Assembly (NCBI RefSeq): GCF_016907535.1
Contig: NZ_JAFBCF010000001.1
Location: forward strand, 3,162,001-3,226,000
DNA length: 64,000 bases
Reading direction: 5' to 3'
DNA from: Microlunatus panaciterrae
GTDB taxonomy: Bacteria; Actinomycetota; Actinomycetes; Propionibacteriales; Propionibacteriaceae
The first letter of the stretch is position 1; each line of letters begins with the position of its first letter. The notes under the pieces were generated by a model. It had not been told where the DNA came from. It ran no database searches and saw only the letters and a list, made by a program, of their open reading frames with translations. This document shows, piece by piece, positions 37,856-46,676 of this stretch. The position numbers and the translations under genes were made by a program.

Positions 37856-38803
37856 CTACTTGATGGTGTAGCGGTCGCCGTAGACCTGCCAGGTGAGCGG
37901 CGCGTCGAGGTCGAGGTTGCCTGCCTGCAGGAAGACGCGCTGCTCGGTATCGACGCGGCTGGTGTCATCATGGGCCGCCTCGGTGAGCATGGCTGCCTTG
38001 CGTGCGTCGAGGAAGGCGTTGAGGTAGGCCGCCTCGTCCCCTCCCTGCGCCGGCGTCTTCACCTTCTTCATGGCCGTGGCACGGATGCCCCCAAAGCTGA
38101 TGGGGTCATCACCGCGACCGTGCATGACGAGAGCGTCGTAGTAAAAGAACTGTCCCAGAGCGTGCAAGCCGTCGGTCCTGCCTTGCGCAACGGCGGGGTT
38201 GAAATACCCACGATCGCATTCATCCCTCTGCGCTCGCTGGAACTGTGGATCTTCCGCTGCAGTCTTCCAATCAGTGATGAAGTTCGGATCGAGACCGGCG
38301 TGTGTGCCGTCCCGACTACCGATTCTTTCAAGGGCGGGGATGTACTTGGTGAGGACGTTTCCTGGGACGAGTCTGTTGTACTCCTGCACCAGCCGCAACA
38401 GGTCACCACATCCCGTACAGAACCCGATGATGCCCGCGGTGTATCCGCGGCCGTCCCCGATGTCCTCGATATAGGCGTATTGGGCCTTCCAGTCGAGTGA
38501 GGAATTCTCGGCGCTCGACACCAGTTGCATGGCGATGTCTTTCTTCGCTGGATCGCTGAGGTCGGCTGCACTGGTACGTGAGGTGTGAGGGATCATCGGG
38601 GTTGACGACGCCCCCGGCAGTTGAATGGCTTGGGTGCTCGCGGCAGCAACGGTGGCTCGACCTGTCACCGTTGGCTTGCTGGCGTCGTACGGAGAAGTTG
38701 CGGGGACGGCAATGGCGGCAGCCCCAGCCATGAGCACGGCAGAAGCCGTCAAGAGCGACGAGAATATCGTGACGTGCCCGATCGGCTGTCTAGTTGTGTT
38801 CAT
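37856..38803 (-). CDS. csn: Chitosanase, glycoside hydrolase family 46
   Basis: 315 residues with a signal peptide. QLVSSAENSSLDWKAQYAYIEDIGDGRGYTAGIIGFCTGCGD is the GH46 core; Glu99 and Asp117 are 18 residues apart, as are the catalytic pair (Glu22 and Asp40) of Streptomyces chitosanase. The C-terminal half contains DGLHALGQFFYYDALVMHG, also family-typical. It hydrolyses chitosan outside the cell. Codon choice is less GC-biased than in flanking genes, hinting at transfer. It lies 204 bp downstream of the MauE operon promoter region, pointing the same way. Confidence 0.92.
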   Translation of the reverse strand: MNTTRQPIGHVTIFSSLLTASAVLMAGAAAIAVPATSPYDASKPTVTGRATVAAASTQAIQLPGASSTPMIPHTSRTSAADLSDPAKKDIAMQLVSSAENSSLDWKAQYAYIEDIGDGRGYTAGIIGFCTGCGDLLRLVQEYNRLVPGNVLTKYIPALERIGSRDGTHAGLDPNFITDWKTAAEDPQFQRAQRDECDRGYFNPAVAQGRTDGLHALGQFFYYDALVMHGRGDDPISFGGIRATAMKKVKTPAQGGDEAAYLNAFLDARKAAMLTEAAHDDTSRVDTEQRVFLQAGNLDLDAPLTWQVYGDRYTIK

Positions 38804-38864
38804 GATGCTTTCTCATGCTGATCCGTCAGGGCTGGACGCCGGTTCCGAGGACGCCGAAAGCCTG

Positions 38865-39320
38865 TCAGGGATCGACCACGAGTCCGTCCCAGGACCAGTG
38901 CGGCAGCTTCAGGCCGGACGGCACGTCAGCCGCCGAGTCCGGGTATCTCGTCAGATCCGCTGTGGCCCAGCGAAAGTAGTCCTTCAGGGTCGAACGCAAC
39001 CGCTCGTCGTCAGGCAGGCCCGCGTCGTCGAGCGCGAGTGCGAAGCAACGCTGGGCGCGCTCATCCATCTCCTGATGCTCGCCGTCTCCGGCGTGCAGCC
39101 GCTGGACATGGCTGTGGTCTCCCAACTGGTCGGTGTACGTCGAGGGCCCACCGAGGGCCTCCGCCCAGTACGCGGCCAACCGCTCGGTGTGCTGGGGATG
39201 CTGGCCCGGATGGGAGAAGGCATGACTGACGACCGAGTCCACCAGGCACCGCCGGTGCCAGGCGTGCGCCAGGTCGACGAAGGCCTGCCACCCGCCGGCG
39301 GCCTCGTACACCGTGTCCAT
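38865..39320 (-). CDS. Truncated haemoglobin-like protein
   Basis: 151 residues. YEAAGGWQAFVDLAHAWHRRCLVDSVVSHAFSHPGQHPQHTERLAAYWAEALGGPSTYTDQLGDHSHVQRLHAG resembles group II truncated globins: two-on-two fold, GGP-Y pattern and a His (probably proximal) in VQRLHAG. The ATG at 39320 gives a normal globin length; an earlier in-frame start would add 19 residues. Its position between a chitosanase and phospholipase C is unusual and suggests no direct partner. It may bind O2 or NO. Confidence 0.7.
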   Translation of the reverse strand: MDTVYEAAGGWQAFVDLAHAWHRRCLVDSVVSHAFSHPGQHPQHTERLAAYWAEALGGPSTYTDQLGDHSHVQRLHAGDGEHQEMDERAQRCFALALDDAGLPDDERLRSTLKDYFRWATADLTRYPDSAADVPSGLKLPHWSWDGLVVDP

Positions 39321-39402
39321 GGATCGAGTGTCGGTCAGCCGGAGACCGGACGCAAGGCTCCACCGCCGGTCGCGCACCGCCGTGACGGTGTCCGGCTCGA
39401 CG

Positions 39403-41499
39403 TCAGTCGGCGTCGGGCGGGCTGACTCCCATCCGGCCGTCCTCCACCCGTCCGGTCAGCCGGCGATGGAAGGTCGGGTCCTGGACAACGGCGACAGACA
39501 CGTCGTACCAGCCCTGGTCGGTGGACCAGGACACCCGTCGGGTCGAGTGGGCACGCAGTCTGAGCTGCGACCGAGGCGTGCCTTCGTCGCCGTGGGTCAA
39601 GGTCACGGTGACCTGCTCGCGACCGCCGTTGGTCAGGATGATGTCGAGGACCTGACGGCCTGGGAGCTGCCGGGCGGTGGCCTCGACGGCGGCCGCCTGA
39701 CCCGAGGTGCTGCCGCTCAGCTCGCGCCAGAACCGGTTGGGTCCCTGGATCGCCAGGTGGTAGCGGTCGGTGCCCAAGGGGATCCGGCGCAGGGCCGCTC
39801 GGCGGACGTCGAGATGCTCGACAGGTCGACGCTCACCGCCGTAGCGGTAGATCGCAAAGTGCGCCGGTGCCGAGCCGGTGTTGGTGAGCTCCAGCGCCAC
39901 CTCTCCGGCCCGTACGTTCGCATGCACCGACGGGCGGTAGGGCAGCGGGCAGGTGTGGCGTCGGCCGCTCTCCTGGGCGGGCAGCGCCTGATCCTTCGGC
40001 GGGGTGGGGCTCCATCGGCTCGTCACGGCCGGCACCGGACCGGGTGCCCGCAGTGACGGTGCCTGCCGCTGTCGCTCGAAGCTGAAGAGACCGGTCAGGT
40101 CGCCGGTTGCCGCGCGGCGCCACTGACTGATGTTCGGCTCCGCCACCCCGGTCCACCGCTCCAGGAACTGGAGCACCGACGTGTGGTCGAACACCTCCGA
40201 GGAGACACGGCCGCCGACCGTCCACGGCGAGACGACGGTCATCGGCACCCGGGGCCCGAGCCCGATCGGCTGGCCGTTGAACCAGTCGTCGCTGTTGCCG
40301 GACTCGGGTCGAGGTGCCACCGGCGGCGGCACATGGTCGAAGTAACCGTCGTTCTCGTCGAAGTTCAGCATCAGGACCGTCGATGACCAGGTGTCAGGGT
40401 CCGAGGCGATCATGTCGAGCACGTCGTAGATCAGGTTGGCGCTGCCCACCGGGGTGGAGACGCTCGGATGTTCCGACTCGATGGCCGGGGGCACCAGCCA
40501 CGTCACAGCGGGGAGCGTCCCGCCCTTGATATCCGCCTTGAGCCGAGCGCGTAGGGTGCCCGGTTCGCTCCGATACATGGCTCGGGTGAACAGCCGCCGG
40601 TCCTCAGGGGCGAGGGCCGCCACCCCGGCCTCGAACTCTCCGAGAGCGCGGGAGCGCTCCGCATCGGTCTTGGCGAAGAGCTTGTCGTAGAACTCCTCGG
40701 TCGTCCGGTAACCGCCGTGGACGTGGGCGAGGATCTGGTGTCCGATCTTCTTGAACCGCTGGAAGTACTCGACGGCGTTGTCGGTGAAGTTGTCCCACTC
40801 CTGGTAGATCTGCCAGGAGATGCCGGCCGACTCGAGCCGTTCCGGGTAGGTGGTCCAGTCGTAGCCAGCATGATCGTAGGAGTAGGCCGCGTTGGTCACG
40901 GCGCGGTCCGGACTGCCGGGCTCGTTGCCGACCGTGCCCGACCAGAGGTAGTTACGGTTGGGATTGGTGGAGCCGAACACGGAGCAGTGATAGGCGTCGC
41001 AGAAGCTGAACGTGTCGGCGAGCTCATACTGCAGGGCGATGTCGCGCCGCTCGTAGTAGGTCATGCACGCCGGGGTCTTCGCCGGGATCCACCTGTCGTA
41101 CCAACCGTCGGCCCATGCCTGGGTGGCGTCCTTGAAGCCATGCGCCAGTGCGCCGAGGTATTGGATCGCGTCTCGGTCCCGTCCGGCATCCGCCGCCGCC
41201 TGCCGCACGGAGAACGGGAGCACGGTGCCACCGGCCGCGTCGGGCTGGTGGAAGACGCTCTGGCCATCGGGGAGGCGCAGTGGCGTGCCGTCGTTGAAGC
41301 CACGAACCCCGCGCAGGGTCCCGAAGTAGTGGTCGAACGCCCGGTTCTCCTGCATCAGGACGATCACATGTTTGATCGCGCGGAGGCCCCCGGGTCGCAT
41401 CGGGCGGGCCATGGCCTCGTGGACCGAGGGAGGGAGCAACGACAGCGCGGCTCCACCTGCGGCGGCACCAAGGACGCGCCGTCTCGAGATGCCGGTCAT
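39403..41499 (-). CDS. Phospholipase C, phosphocholine-specific (Tat-exported)
   Basis: 698 residues. A twin-arginine signal (ISRRRVLGAAAGGAALSLL) precedes the acid-phosphatase-superfamily domain: KHVIVLMQENRAFDHYFGTLRGVRGF, LNFDENDGYFDHVPPP, GPRVPMTVVSPW and DHTSVLQFLERW are diagnostic of non-haemolytic phospholipase C. The C-terminal DUF756 repeats start near 510. It releases phosphate-bearing head groups outside the cell. The ATG overlaps the stop of the metallophosphoesterase gene by 4 bp, so the two enzymes are made together. Confidence 0.94.
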   Translation of the reverse strand: MTGISRRRVLGAAAGGAALSLLPPSVHEAMARPMRPGGLRAIKHVIVLMQENRAFDHYFGTLRGVRGFNDGTPLRLPDGQSVFHQPDAAGGTVLPFSVRQAAADAGRDRDAIQYLGALAHGFKDATQAWADGWYDRWIPAKTPACMTYYERRDIALQYELADTFSFCDAYHCSVFGSTNPNRNYLWSGTVGNEPGSPDRAVTNAAYSYDHAGYDWTTYPERLESAGISWQIYQEWDNFTDNAVEYFQRFKKIGHQILAHVHGGYRTTEEFYDKLFAKTDAERSRALGEFEAGVAALAPEDRRLFTRAMYRSEPGTLRARLKADIKGGTLPAVTWLVPPAIESEHPSVSTPVGSANLIYDVLDMIASDPDTWSSTVLMLNFDENDGYFDHVPPPVAPRPESGNSDDWFNGQPIGLGPRVPMTVVSPWTVGGRVSSEVFDHTSVLQFLERWTGVAEPNISQWRRAATGDLTGLFSFERQRQAPSLRAPGPVPAVTSRWSPTPPKDQALPAQESGRRHTCPLPYRPSVHANVRAGEVALELTNTGSAPAHFAIYRYGGERRPVEHLDVRRAALRRIPLGTDRYHLAIQGPNRFWRELSGSTSGQAAAVEATARQLPGRQVLDIILTNGGREQVTVTLTHGDEGTPRSQLRLRAHSTRRVSWSTDQGWYDVSVAVVQDPTFHRRLTGRVEDGRMGVSPPDAD

Positions 41500-42539
41500 G
41501 AGGCGTTGAACTTGACTCGGGTCCAGGTCAGGACCGGTTTGTGATGTGGCTGCACGGTGACCTTCAGGTAGTTGTTCGCGTTGTCGGAGCCGTCGATGGT
41601 GACCCTGGTCAGGTTGTCGACGGGTCTATTCAGGCCGTAGAAGGAGAGCCAGCGCGAGCCGCTGGCCAGTGGCTTGTCAGTGTTGTAGGTGTGGCTGTCA
41701 CCGTTGAACAGGTAGACCGGACCGGGGAAGGTCGCCGACTCCCGCGCCAGGGCTGCCACGATGGGCTGGAAGGCGTAGGAGTCGTCGAAGCTGGGAGAGG
41801 TGACGGTCGGGTCGAACATGTCTGCCTGAGTCAGCAGGACGACGGCGCGGTCGTGATTCTTTCTCGCCGAGCCGAACGACTCATGAATCGTCTCGATGAC
41901 CGAGGCGGTCCGCCCGAGCACCTCCGCCGTCTGCTCGGGGGTGGCCACGCTGTTGCCGGTCCACGGCTGCATGCTGTTGTTGCTCCCGACGATGTGGACA
42001 GCCGCGAACGTCACGTCGGCACGCCTGTACCGGACGTTCTCCGGGTATCCCGCGTCAGCCTGGGAGTCCACCTGCACGCTGTGCTGGCCCAGGGTGTGCC
42101 CAGGCCTGGGGAAGAATTCCTGCCGTAGGGCGGCCATTCGCTCGAGCGGGTTGTAAGCACCGTTGTTGGGTCGGTGACAGTCGGTCCACTCGTTGTCGCC
42201 GATGGTGTACACCAGCGGGTCCTGGAAGCCATCGAAGTCAGACTTGATCAACTGGAAGTAACTGTCGCTGCAGACGCTGGATCCGCTCTTGATGTCGCCC
42301 AGATGATCCACCAGCTGTACGTCTGGGTCAGCATTGATCTGAGCCACGACCTTGGGGAAGGCGGCGACTTCCCCATCTCCGTAGGGGATGTCACCGATCA
42401 CAGCGAAGCTGTAGCCGCCACCGTGGCCGTGATCATGTGCCTGCCTGCCTGTCTGCTGCGCGGAAGCCGAGCCGGCGGTGATGGCCAAAGCGGCAAGGCT
42501 GACCACGGATGTGACGACCAAACCCAGACGACGTTTCAT
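41496..42539 (-). CDS. Secreted calcineurin-like metallophosphoesterase
   Basis: 347 residues, signal peptide ending near ASAQQ. YSFAVIGDIPYGDGE supplies the first metal-binding Asp, VDHLGDIKSGSS the GDxxxxG-type site, YTIGDNEWTDCH the GDNE-like site, and LFNGDSHTYNTD the final His-bearing site. Phosphomonoester or diester substrates cannot be told apart. It leads the operon with phospholipase C and lies opposite phoX, making a phosphate-scavenging cluster. Confidence 0.88.
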   Translation of the reverse strand: MKRRLGLVVTSVVSLAALAITAGSASAQQTGRQAHDHGHGGGYSFAVIGDIPYGDGEVAAFPKVVAQINADPDVQLVDHLGDIKSGSSVCSDSYFQLIKSDFDGFQDPLVYTIGDNEWTDCHRPNNGAYNPLERMAALRQEFFPRPGHTLGQHSVQVDSQADAGYPENVRYRRADVTFAAVHIVGSNNSMQPWTGNSVATPEQTAEVLGRTASVIETIHESFGSARKNHDRAVVLLTQADMFDPTVTSPSFDDSYAFQPIVAALARESATFPGPVYLFNGDSHTYNTDKPLASGSRWLSFYGLNRPVDNLTRVTIDGSDNANNYLKVTVQPHHKPVLTWTRVKFNAS

Positions 42540-42585
42540 TGACTCCCCTTGGTGGATAGCGAGGGTTGAAAGCCTTGATCAACCG

Positions 42586-42603
42586 GGTAACGGGTGGGTG
42601 AAG
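42586..42603 (-). promoter_or_regulatory. Weak PHO-box-like repeat upstream of the phosphoesterase gene
   Basis: Read on the minus strand, CTTCACC (42603-42597) is followed 11 bp later by cgttacc (42592-42586). The first unit matches GTTCACC at 6 of 7, the second at only 4 of 7. It may be a weak PhoP site for the phosphoesterase-phospholipase operon; low support. Confidence 0.25.
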
Positions 42604-42654
42604 CGCACCCGTCTCCTCGGTGCACGACAAGGAACATCTTGAGTGGTGATCGTT

Positions 42655-42840
42655 CCCTGAGCCTCGTGGTCGTGCCCTGAGCTTGATGGTCGTGCTCTGA
42701 GCTTGGTGGTCGTGCCCTGAGCCTGTCGAAGGGCCGCTCTTCGACAGGCTCAGAGCGCGTGGCTCTTCGACAGGCTCAGAGCGCATGGCTCTTCGACAGA
42801 CTCAGAGTGCGTGGCTCTTCGACAGGCGCAGAGCGCGAGG
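42655..42840. repeat. Second REP-like array, 26-bp period
   Basis: The same element as at 24681 appears at 42713-42733 as gccctgagcctgtcgaagggc with degenerate copies before it. After it, the inverse element repeats at a 26-bp period: ctcttcgac starts at 42737, 42763, 42789 and 42815, each followed by (a)ggctcagagcgc or a variant. It separates the phosphoesterase operon from phoX. Together with the PHO box below it fills most of the gap 42540-42976. Open frames here are repeat artefacts. Confidence 0.88.
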
Positions 42841-42886
42841 GGTGTGCAGAAAAGGACGTCGAGTGCCCGCTTGTTCGTCGTGTCGG

Positions 42887-42908
42887 GTTCACCGGTCGTT
42901 CACCCCGA
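42887..42908 (+). promoter_or_regulatory. PHO box upstream of phoX
   Basis: Two GTTCACC units at 42887-42893 and 42898-42904 start exactly 11 bp apart, the spacing and sequence of actinobacterial PhoP direct-repeat units (GTTCACC-N4). The site ends 68 bp before the phoX ATG and is oriented toward it. It implies induction by phosphate limitation. Confidence 0.75.
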
Positions 42909-42976
42909 CCGGGAAGATTTCGAGGCCGGACGCCCAGTCGGGCGTTGAATGTCTGACTCAAAGGACGGGGTTTCTT

Positions 42977-44479
42977 ATGTCGGTTTCTCGCCGCCAGTTC
43001 TTCAACCGCGGGGCTCTCACAGGTGTGGGTCTCGTCGCCGCAACTTCAGGTCTCGTGTCGGCAGAGCCTGCTTTCGCTGATGGAGGAGACCATCACCGCG
43101 CGGGCGCCACACTGTTTCCACCGCTGGAGTCGTCGGAGGGCGATCTCCTCGCCCTGCCGGCCGGGTTTGCGTACGACCTGGTCGCCGTGTCCGGCAAGAC
43201 CGAGATCCATGACGGCACCGGCAAGACGATCGGCAAGACGCCCGAGCGCCCCGATGGGACCGGCGTCGTGGCCCACGGCCGGGATCGGTTGCGGCTGTTG
43301 CAGAACCACGAGGCCGGACCGGGGAGTGCCCAGCCCGTTCCGCTGGTTCGCGGCACCGTCTACGACCCGGGTGTGTTGGGCGGCGGCGTGACGGTCATCG
43401 AGACCACCGCACGCGGCAAGCGCTTGTCGGAATGGGTCGGCCTGTCCGGGACCATCAGCAACTGCGCCGGCGGCATCACGCCGTGGGGATCCTGGCTGAC
43501 CTGCGAGGAGAGCGACGCTAAGGCCGGCACGGGCACGCTGGAGAAGGATCACGGCTACGTCTTCGAGGTGTTCCCCGCCATGCCTGACCAGCAGGCTCCC
43601 CAGCCCATCCAGGCGTGGGGGCGCGCTCCCCATGAGGCGGTGGTGATCGAGTCCACCCGTGAGCGGGCCTATCTCACCGAGGACGCCAGCAAGCCGAATG
43701 GCCTGCTGTACCGGTGGACCGCCGCCGAGGGCTACCGGCTGGGACGCTACATCGCCCAGTCGCTGAAGCCGGACGCTGGTCGTCTGGAGGCCCTGGTCGT
43801 GCATGCTCCTGACGGCAGCGTGCTGCCCGACCTGGCGTACGTGACCGCCGCCCAGATCGGCCGGCCGTTCAAGACGTCCTGGAAGCAGGTGCCCGACCGG
43901 CACGCCGCCACAACGCCGCTGCGGAAGCAGTTCAAGGACGGAGAGGTCACCCGGTCGAAGAAGCTGGAGGGGGCCTGGGGCGACAGGCACGGCATGTACT
44001 TCGTCGCCAGCTTCGCCTTCGCAGCAGGCGACCTGCCGGCGGACGCCACGAAGCATGACGGCCAGATCTGGTACTACGACTACCGCTCGCAGACCCTCAC
44101 GCTGACCGCCTACTTCCCGTACAACGAGCTGCTGCACAGCGACACCGTGGACCCCGAGACGGGACTGGGGCTGAGTCGCGATCTGGCCTTCGACGGACCG
44201 GACGGCGTGCACGTCTCTCCGTACGGCAGCCTGATCCTGTCCGAGGACGGCAACACGGCCAACCATCTGCTGAGCTGGTCCCGCGACCTTGGCGCCCAGG
44301 CTGTTGCCCGGAACCTGATCGTCCAGGAACAGACGACGTCGGGAGCGAACGTCTACAGCGAGATGACCGGCCCGACCTTCTCACCCAGCGGCGCCGTCCT
44401 GTTCGGCAACGTCCAGGAGCCGGGGCATAGCTTCGCGATCCGTGGGCCCTGGAGGAAGTACCTGGGCTCGCGTTCCTGA
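42977..44479 (+). CDS. phoX: Alkaline phosphatase PhoX (DUF839), Tat-exported
   Basis: 500 residues. The signal SRRQFFNRGALTGVGLVAATSGL is twin-arginine-type. The mature protein has the PhoX pattern: FAYDLVAVSGKTEIHDGTG, NHEAGPG, GTISNCAGGITPWGSWLTCEES, RAPHEAVVIE, SAEDASKP-like LTEDASKPNGLLYRW and SEDGNTANHLL. PhoX enzymes need Ca2+ and iron and release phosphate from many monoesters. The ATG at 42977 is chosen because the longer frame runs through the repeat array and PHO box. Confidence 0.9.
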   Translation: MSVSRRQFFNRGALTGVGLVAATSGLVSAEPAFADGGDHHRAGATLFPPLESSEGDLLALPAGFAYDLVAVSGKTEIHDGTGKTIGKTPERPDGTGVVAHGRDRLRLLQNHEAGPGSAQPVPLVRGTVYDPGVLGGGVTVIETTARGKRLSEWVGLSGTISNCAGGITPWGSWLTCEESDAKAGTGTLEKDHGYVFEVFPAMPDQQAPQPIQAWGRAPHEAVVIESTRERAYLTEDASKPNGLLYRWTAAEGYRLGRYIAQSLKPDAGRLEALVVHAPDGSVLPDLAYVTAAQIGRPFKTSWKQVPDRHAATTPLRKQFKDGEVTRSKKLEGAWGDRHGMYFVASFAFAAGDLPADATKHDGQIWYYDYRSQTLTLTAYFPYNELLHSDTVDPETGLGLSRDLAFDGPDGVHVSPYGSLILSEDGNTANHLLSWSRDLGAQAVARNLIVQEQTTSGANVYSEMTGPTFSPSGAVLFGNVQEPGHSFAIRGPWRKYLGSRS

Positions 44480-44501
44480 TCGAGCTCTAGCCCGGCGCAG
44501 C

Positions 44502-46136
44502 TCACCGATCGCGGGCCGAGCGCCGGAGGTTGAGGTGGCGTTGGCGTTGGGTGTCCTCGGTCAGGTCGTGCAGCCTCGCCTGCAGCAGGTCGGCAAGGGT
44601 CACCACGCCGACAGCCGTGCCGTCGGCGGCCACCACGACGGCACGGTCGGTGGCCGAACGGGCGCACTCGTAGGCGACGTGCCGCAGGGTGTCGCCCTCG
44701 GTCACGCTCAGACCGTCGGCGGCGAGGAGCCGCGTCGCCTCGGCGCGCGCTGCCGGTTCGGTGCTCATGACGTCGGCGGCGAAGAAGGTCTCCAGCGGGT
44801 CCGTGGTGTAGTCGCGGGTCAGATGGAGTCCGCGTCGGGCGATCTTCTCCGTCAGCACCGACCGTCGCAGGGCGAGCACCGAGATGGCGTAGGAGACTCC
44901 GGCGGCAACCAGGAGTGGCAGCAGAGCGACCCAGGCGTGCGTCAGTTCGAGGGTGAAGATGACTCCAGTGAGGGGTGAGCGCATCACGCCGCCCACCACC
45001 GCGGCCAGGCCGAGCATGGCCCAGAACCCTGGGAAGACATGGGGCAGGCCGAGCCCCTCGGCAGCTCCGAGGGCGGCGCCGATCATGAACATGGGGGCGA
45101 GGACGCCGCCGGAGGTGCCTGATCCCAGGGACAACGACCAGATGAGGGTCTTCACGATCAGGATGCCGATGATCAGTCCGACTGTCGCCTGGCCGGTGAG
45201 GAGGGTGTCGATGACGTCGTACCCGACGCCAAGAGCCCGTGGTTCGATCAGACCTCCGACCCCGATGATGGCCCCGCCGATGGCGGGCCACCACATCCAG
45301 TGCACCGGGAGGCGACGAAACGCGTCCTCCGCCTGGTAGACCAGCCAGGTGGCCGCGATGGCCAGGACGGCACCGGTGGCACCGACGACGGTGGCCAGCA
45401 GGGTGGCCGTGGCCGGGATCTGGTCCACCGTGTGCGTGATCGGGAAGATCGCCGAGCTGCCGAGCATCGGCAGACGAAGGAGAGCGGCCACCACGACCGC
45501 GGTCGTCACCGGCACCAGGCTGCGCGGCCGCCATTCGAACAGGAGCAGCTCGACCGCCAGCAGCACCGCAGCCAGCGGAGTGTTGAAGGTCGCCGCCATC
45601 CCGGCGGCAGCGCCGGCCACCAGCAGGGTCTTGCGTTCGTCCGCGGTCAGCCGTACGTGTTGGGCCAGGATCGAGCCGATCGCGCCGCCGGTCATGATGA
45701 TCGGACCCTCGGCGCCGAACGGGCCGCCGGTGCCGATGCTGACTGCGGCCGAGATCGGCTTGAGAGCGGCGACCTTCGGATCTACCTTGCTGCCACCGGT
45801 CAGGATCGCCTCGATCGCCTCCGGCATGCCGTGCCCGCGGATCCTCTCCGACCCGTACCGGGCCATCAGGCCCACCACCAACCCGCCGACCACCGGGGCG
45901 GTCAGCACCAGCCACCAGGGGTGGTCGGCGCCGGGGGCCACCATTCGCGTGGACCACCGCTGGTAGAACACCAGGTTGGTCGTCAGGCCGATGAGATGCA
46001 GCAGCAGGTAGGCCGCAACCGCGCTCAGCGCGCCCACCGGCACCGCCCAGGCGGTGATCACGAGCATCCGACGGCTCACATTGAAGTCACCCAGTGGCTG
46101 CTTCGCCTCCGGGCGTCCTTTCGCTCTGTGGCTCAC
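44502..46136 (-). CDS. ClC-family chloride channel/antiporter with CBS domains
   Basis: 544 residues. The membrane part is at about 25-420 with the selectivity motif GTGGPFGAEGP at 135-145; Glu143 sits at the gating-glutamate position (GxExP), pointing to a Cl-/H+ antiporter. GSGTSGGVLAPMFMIGAALG is the second conserved motif. The C-terminal CBS pair at about 450-535 (VMSTEPAARAEATRLL...AVVVAADGTAVGVVTLADLL) may sense nucleotides. The start overlaps the marR stop by 4 bp. Confidence 0.92.
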   Translation of the reverse strand: MSHRAKGRPEAKQPLGDFNVSRRMLVITAWAVPVGALSAVAAYLLLHLIGLTTNLVFYQRWSTRMVAPGADHPWWLVLTAPVVGGLVVGLMARYGSERIRGHGMPEAIEAILTGGSKVDPKVAALKPISAAVSIGTGGPFGAEGPIIMTGGAIGSILAQHVRLTADERKTLLVAGAAAGMAATFNTPLAAVLLAVELLLFEWRPRSLVPVTTAVVVAALLRLPMLGSSAIFPITHTVDQIPATATLLATVVGATGAVLAIAATWLVYQAEDAFRRLPVHWMWWPAIGGAIIGVGGLIEPRALGVGYDVIDTLLTGQATVGLIIGILIVKTLIWSLSLGSGTSGGVLAPMFMIGAALGAAEGLGLPHVFPGFWAMLGLAAVVGGVMRSPLTGVIFTLELTHAWVALLPLLVAAGVSYAISVLALRRSVLTEKIARRGLHLTRDYTTDPLETFFAADVMSTEPAARAEATRLLAADGLSVTEGDTLRHVAYECARSATDRAVVVAADGTAVGVVTLADLLQARLHDLTEDTQRQRHLNLRRSARDR

Positions 46137-46606
46137 CGGGATGCCTCGGTGTTGAGGGACTGGGTGCTGAGGGACTGGGTGTTGAGGGCCTGATGGAAGG
46201 CCGTCAGGCCGCGTACGACGTGCGCTGTCGACTCTGGCGCCATCCGTGCGGCGACCTCGCTGAAGACGTGCTCGCGCCAGGAGAGCACCTCGGACACGGC
46301 CCGCTGACCGAGTTCGGTCAGTCGGAGCACGACCACACTGCGATTCGTCGGAGAGCTCTCCCGGACAAGATGGCCGGACCCGGACAACCGGTCCGCGAGT
46401 CGTGTCACGGACGACCCGGCGATGCCCAGCTCGCGACCCAGCTCGGCGCAGGAGGACCCGGTCGTCTCCGAGATGGCTAGCAGCAACCGCATCTGGGGGA
46501 GCGAGATCTCGCTGGCCGCGTCCACGCTGTGCGTGGCGACGGACAGGAAGTCGCGGGTGGCCTGCTGAAGGGTCTCGACGACCTCGGCCAGGGGATTCTC
46601 ATGCAT
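46133..46606 (-). CDS. MarR family transcriptional regulator
   Basis: 157 residues. The winged HTH is ISLPQMRLLLAISETTGSSCAELGRELGIAGSSVTRLADRLSGSGHLVRESSPTNRSVVVLRLTELGQRAV. A repeat-like C-terminus (ALNTQSLSTQSLNTEASR) is odd. It precedes clc with a 4-bp overlap and so probably controls that operon and itself through the palindrome directly before its start. A DosR-like box lies 71 bp upstream. No ribosome-binding site is visible. Confidence 0.88.
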   Translation of the reverse strand: MHENPLAEVVETLQQATRDFLSVATHSVDAASEISLPQMRLLLAISETTGSSCAELGRELGIAGSSVTRLADRLSGSGHLVRESSPTNRSVVVLRLTELGQRAVSEVLSWREHVFSEVAARMAPESTAHVVRGLTAFHQALNTQSLSTQSLNTEASR

Positions 46607-46607
46607 T

Positions 46608-46622
46608 ATGCAAGTCTTGCAT
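46608..46622. promoter_or_regulatory. MarR-type operator at the marR start
   Basis: atgcaag at 46608-46614 and cttgcat at 46616-46622, a perfect 7-bp inverted repeat with one central base, ends one base upstream of the marR start codon. The size and symmetry fit a MarR dimer site; binding would block the promoter or initiation. Confidence 0.6.
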
Positions 46623-46676
46623 ATCGCAACGCTTGTCGGCGAACCCGAAATGAGAGCCGGGCGGTCTCGCGAGGAT

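Noticed and set aside
42785-42976. Long N-terminal extension of PhoX
   Set aside because: It would run through the repeat array and PHO box and displace the Tat signal from the N-terminus.
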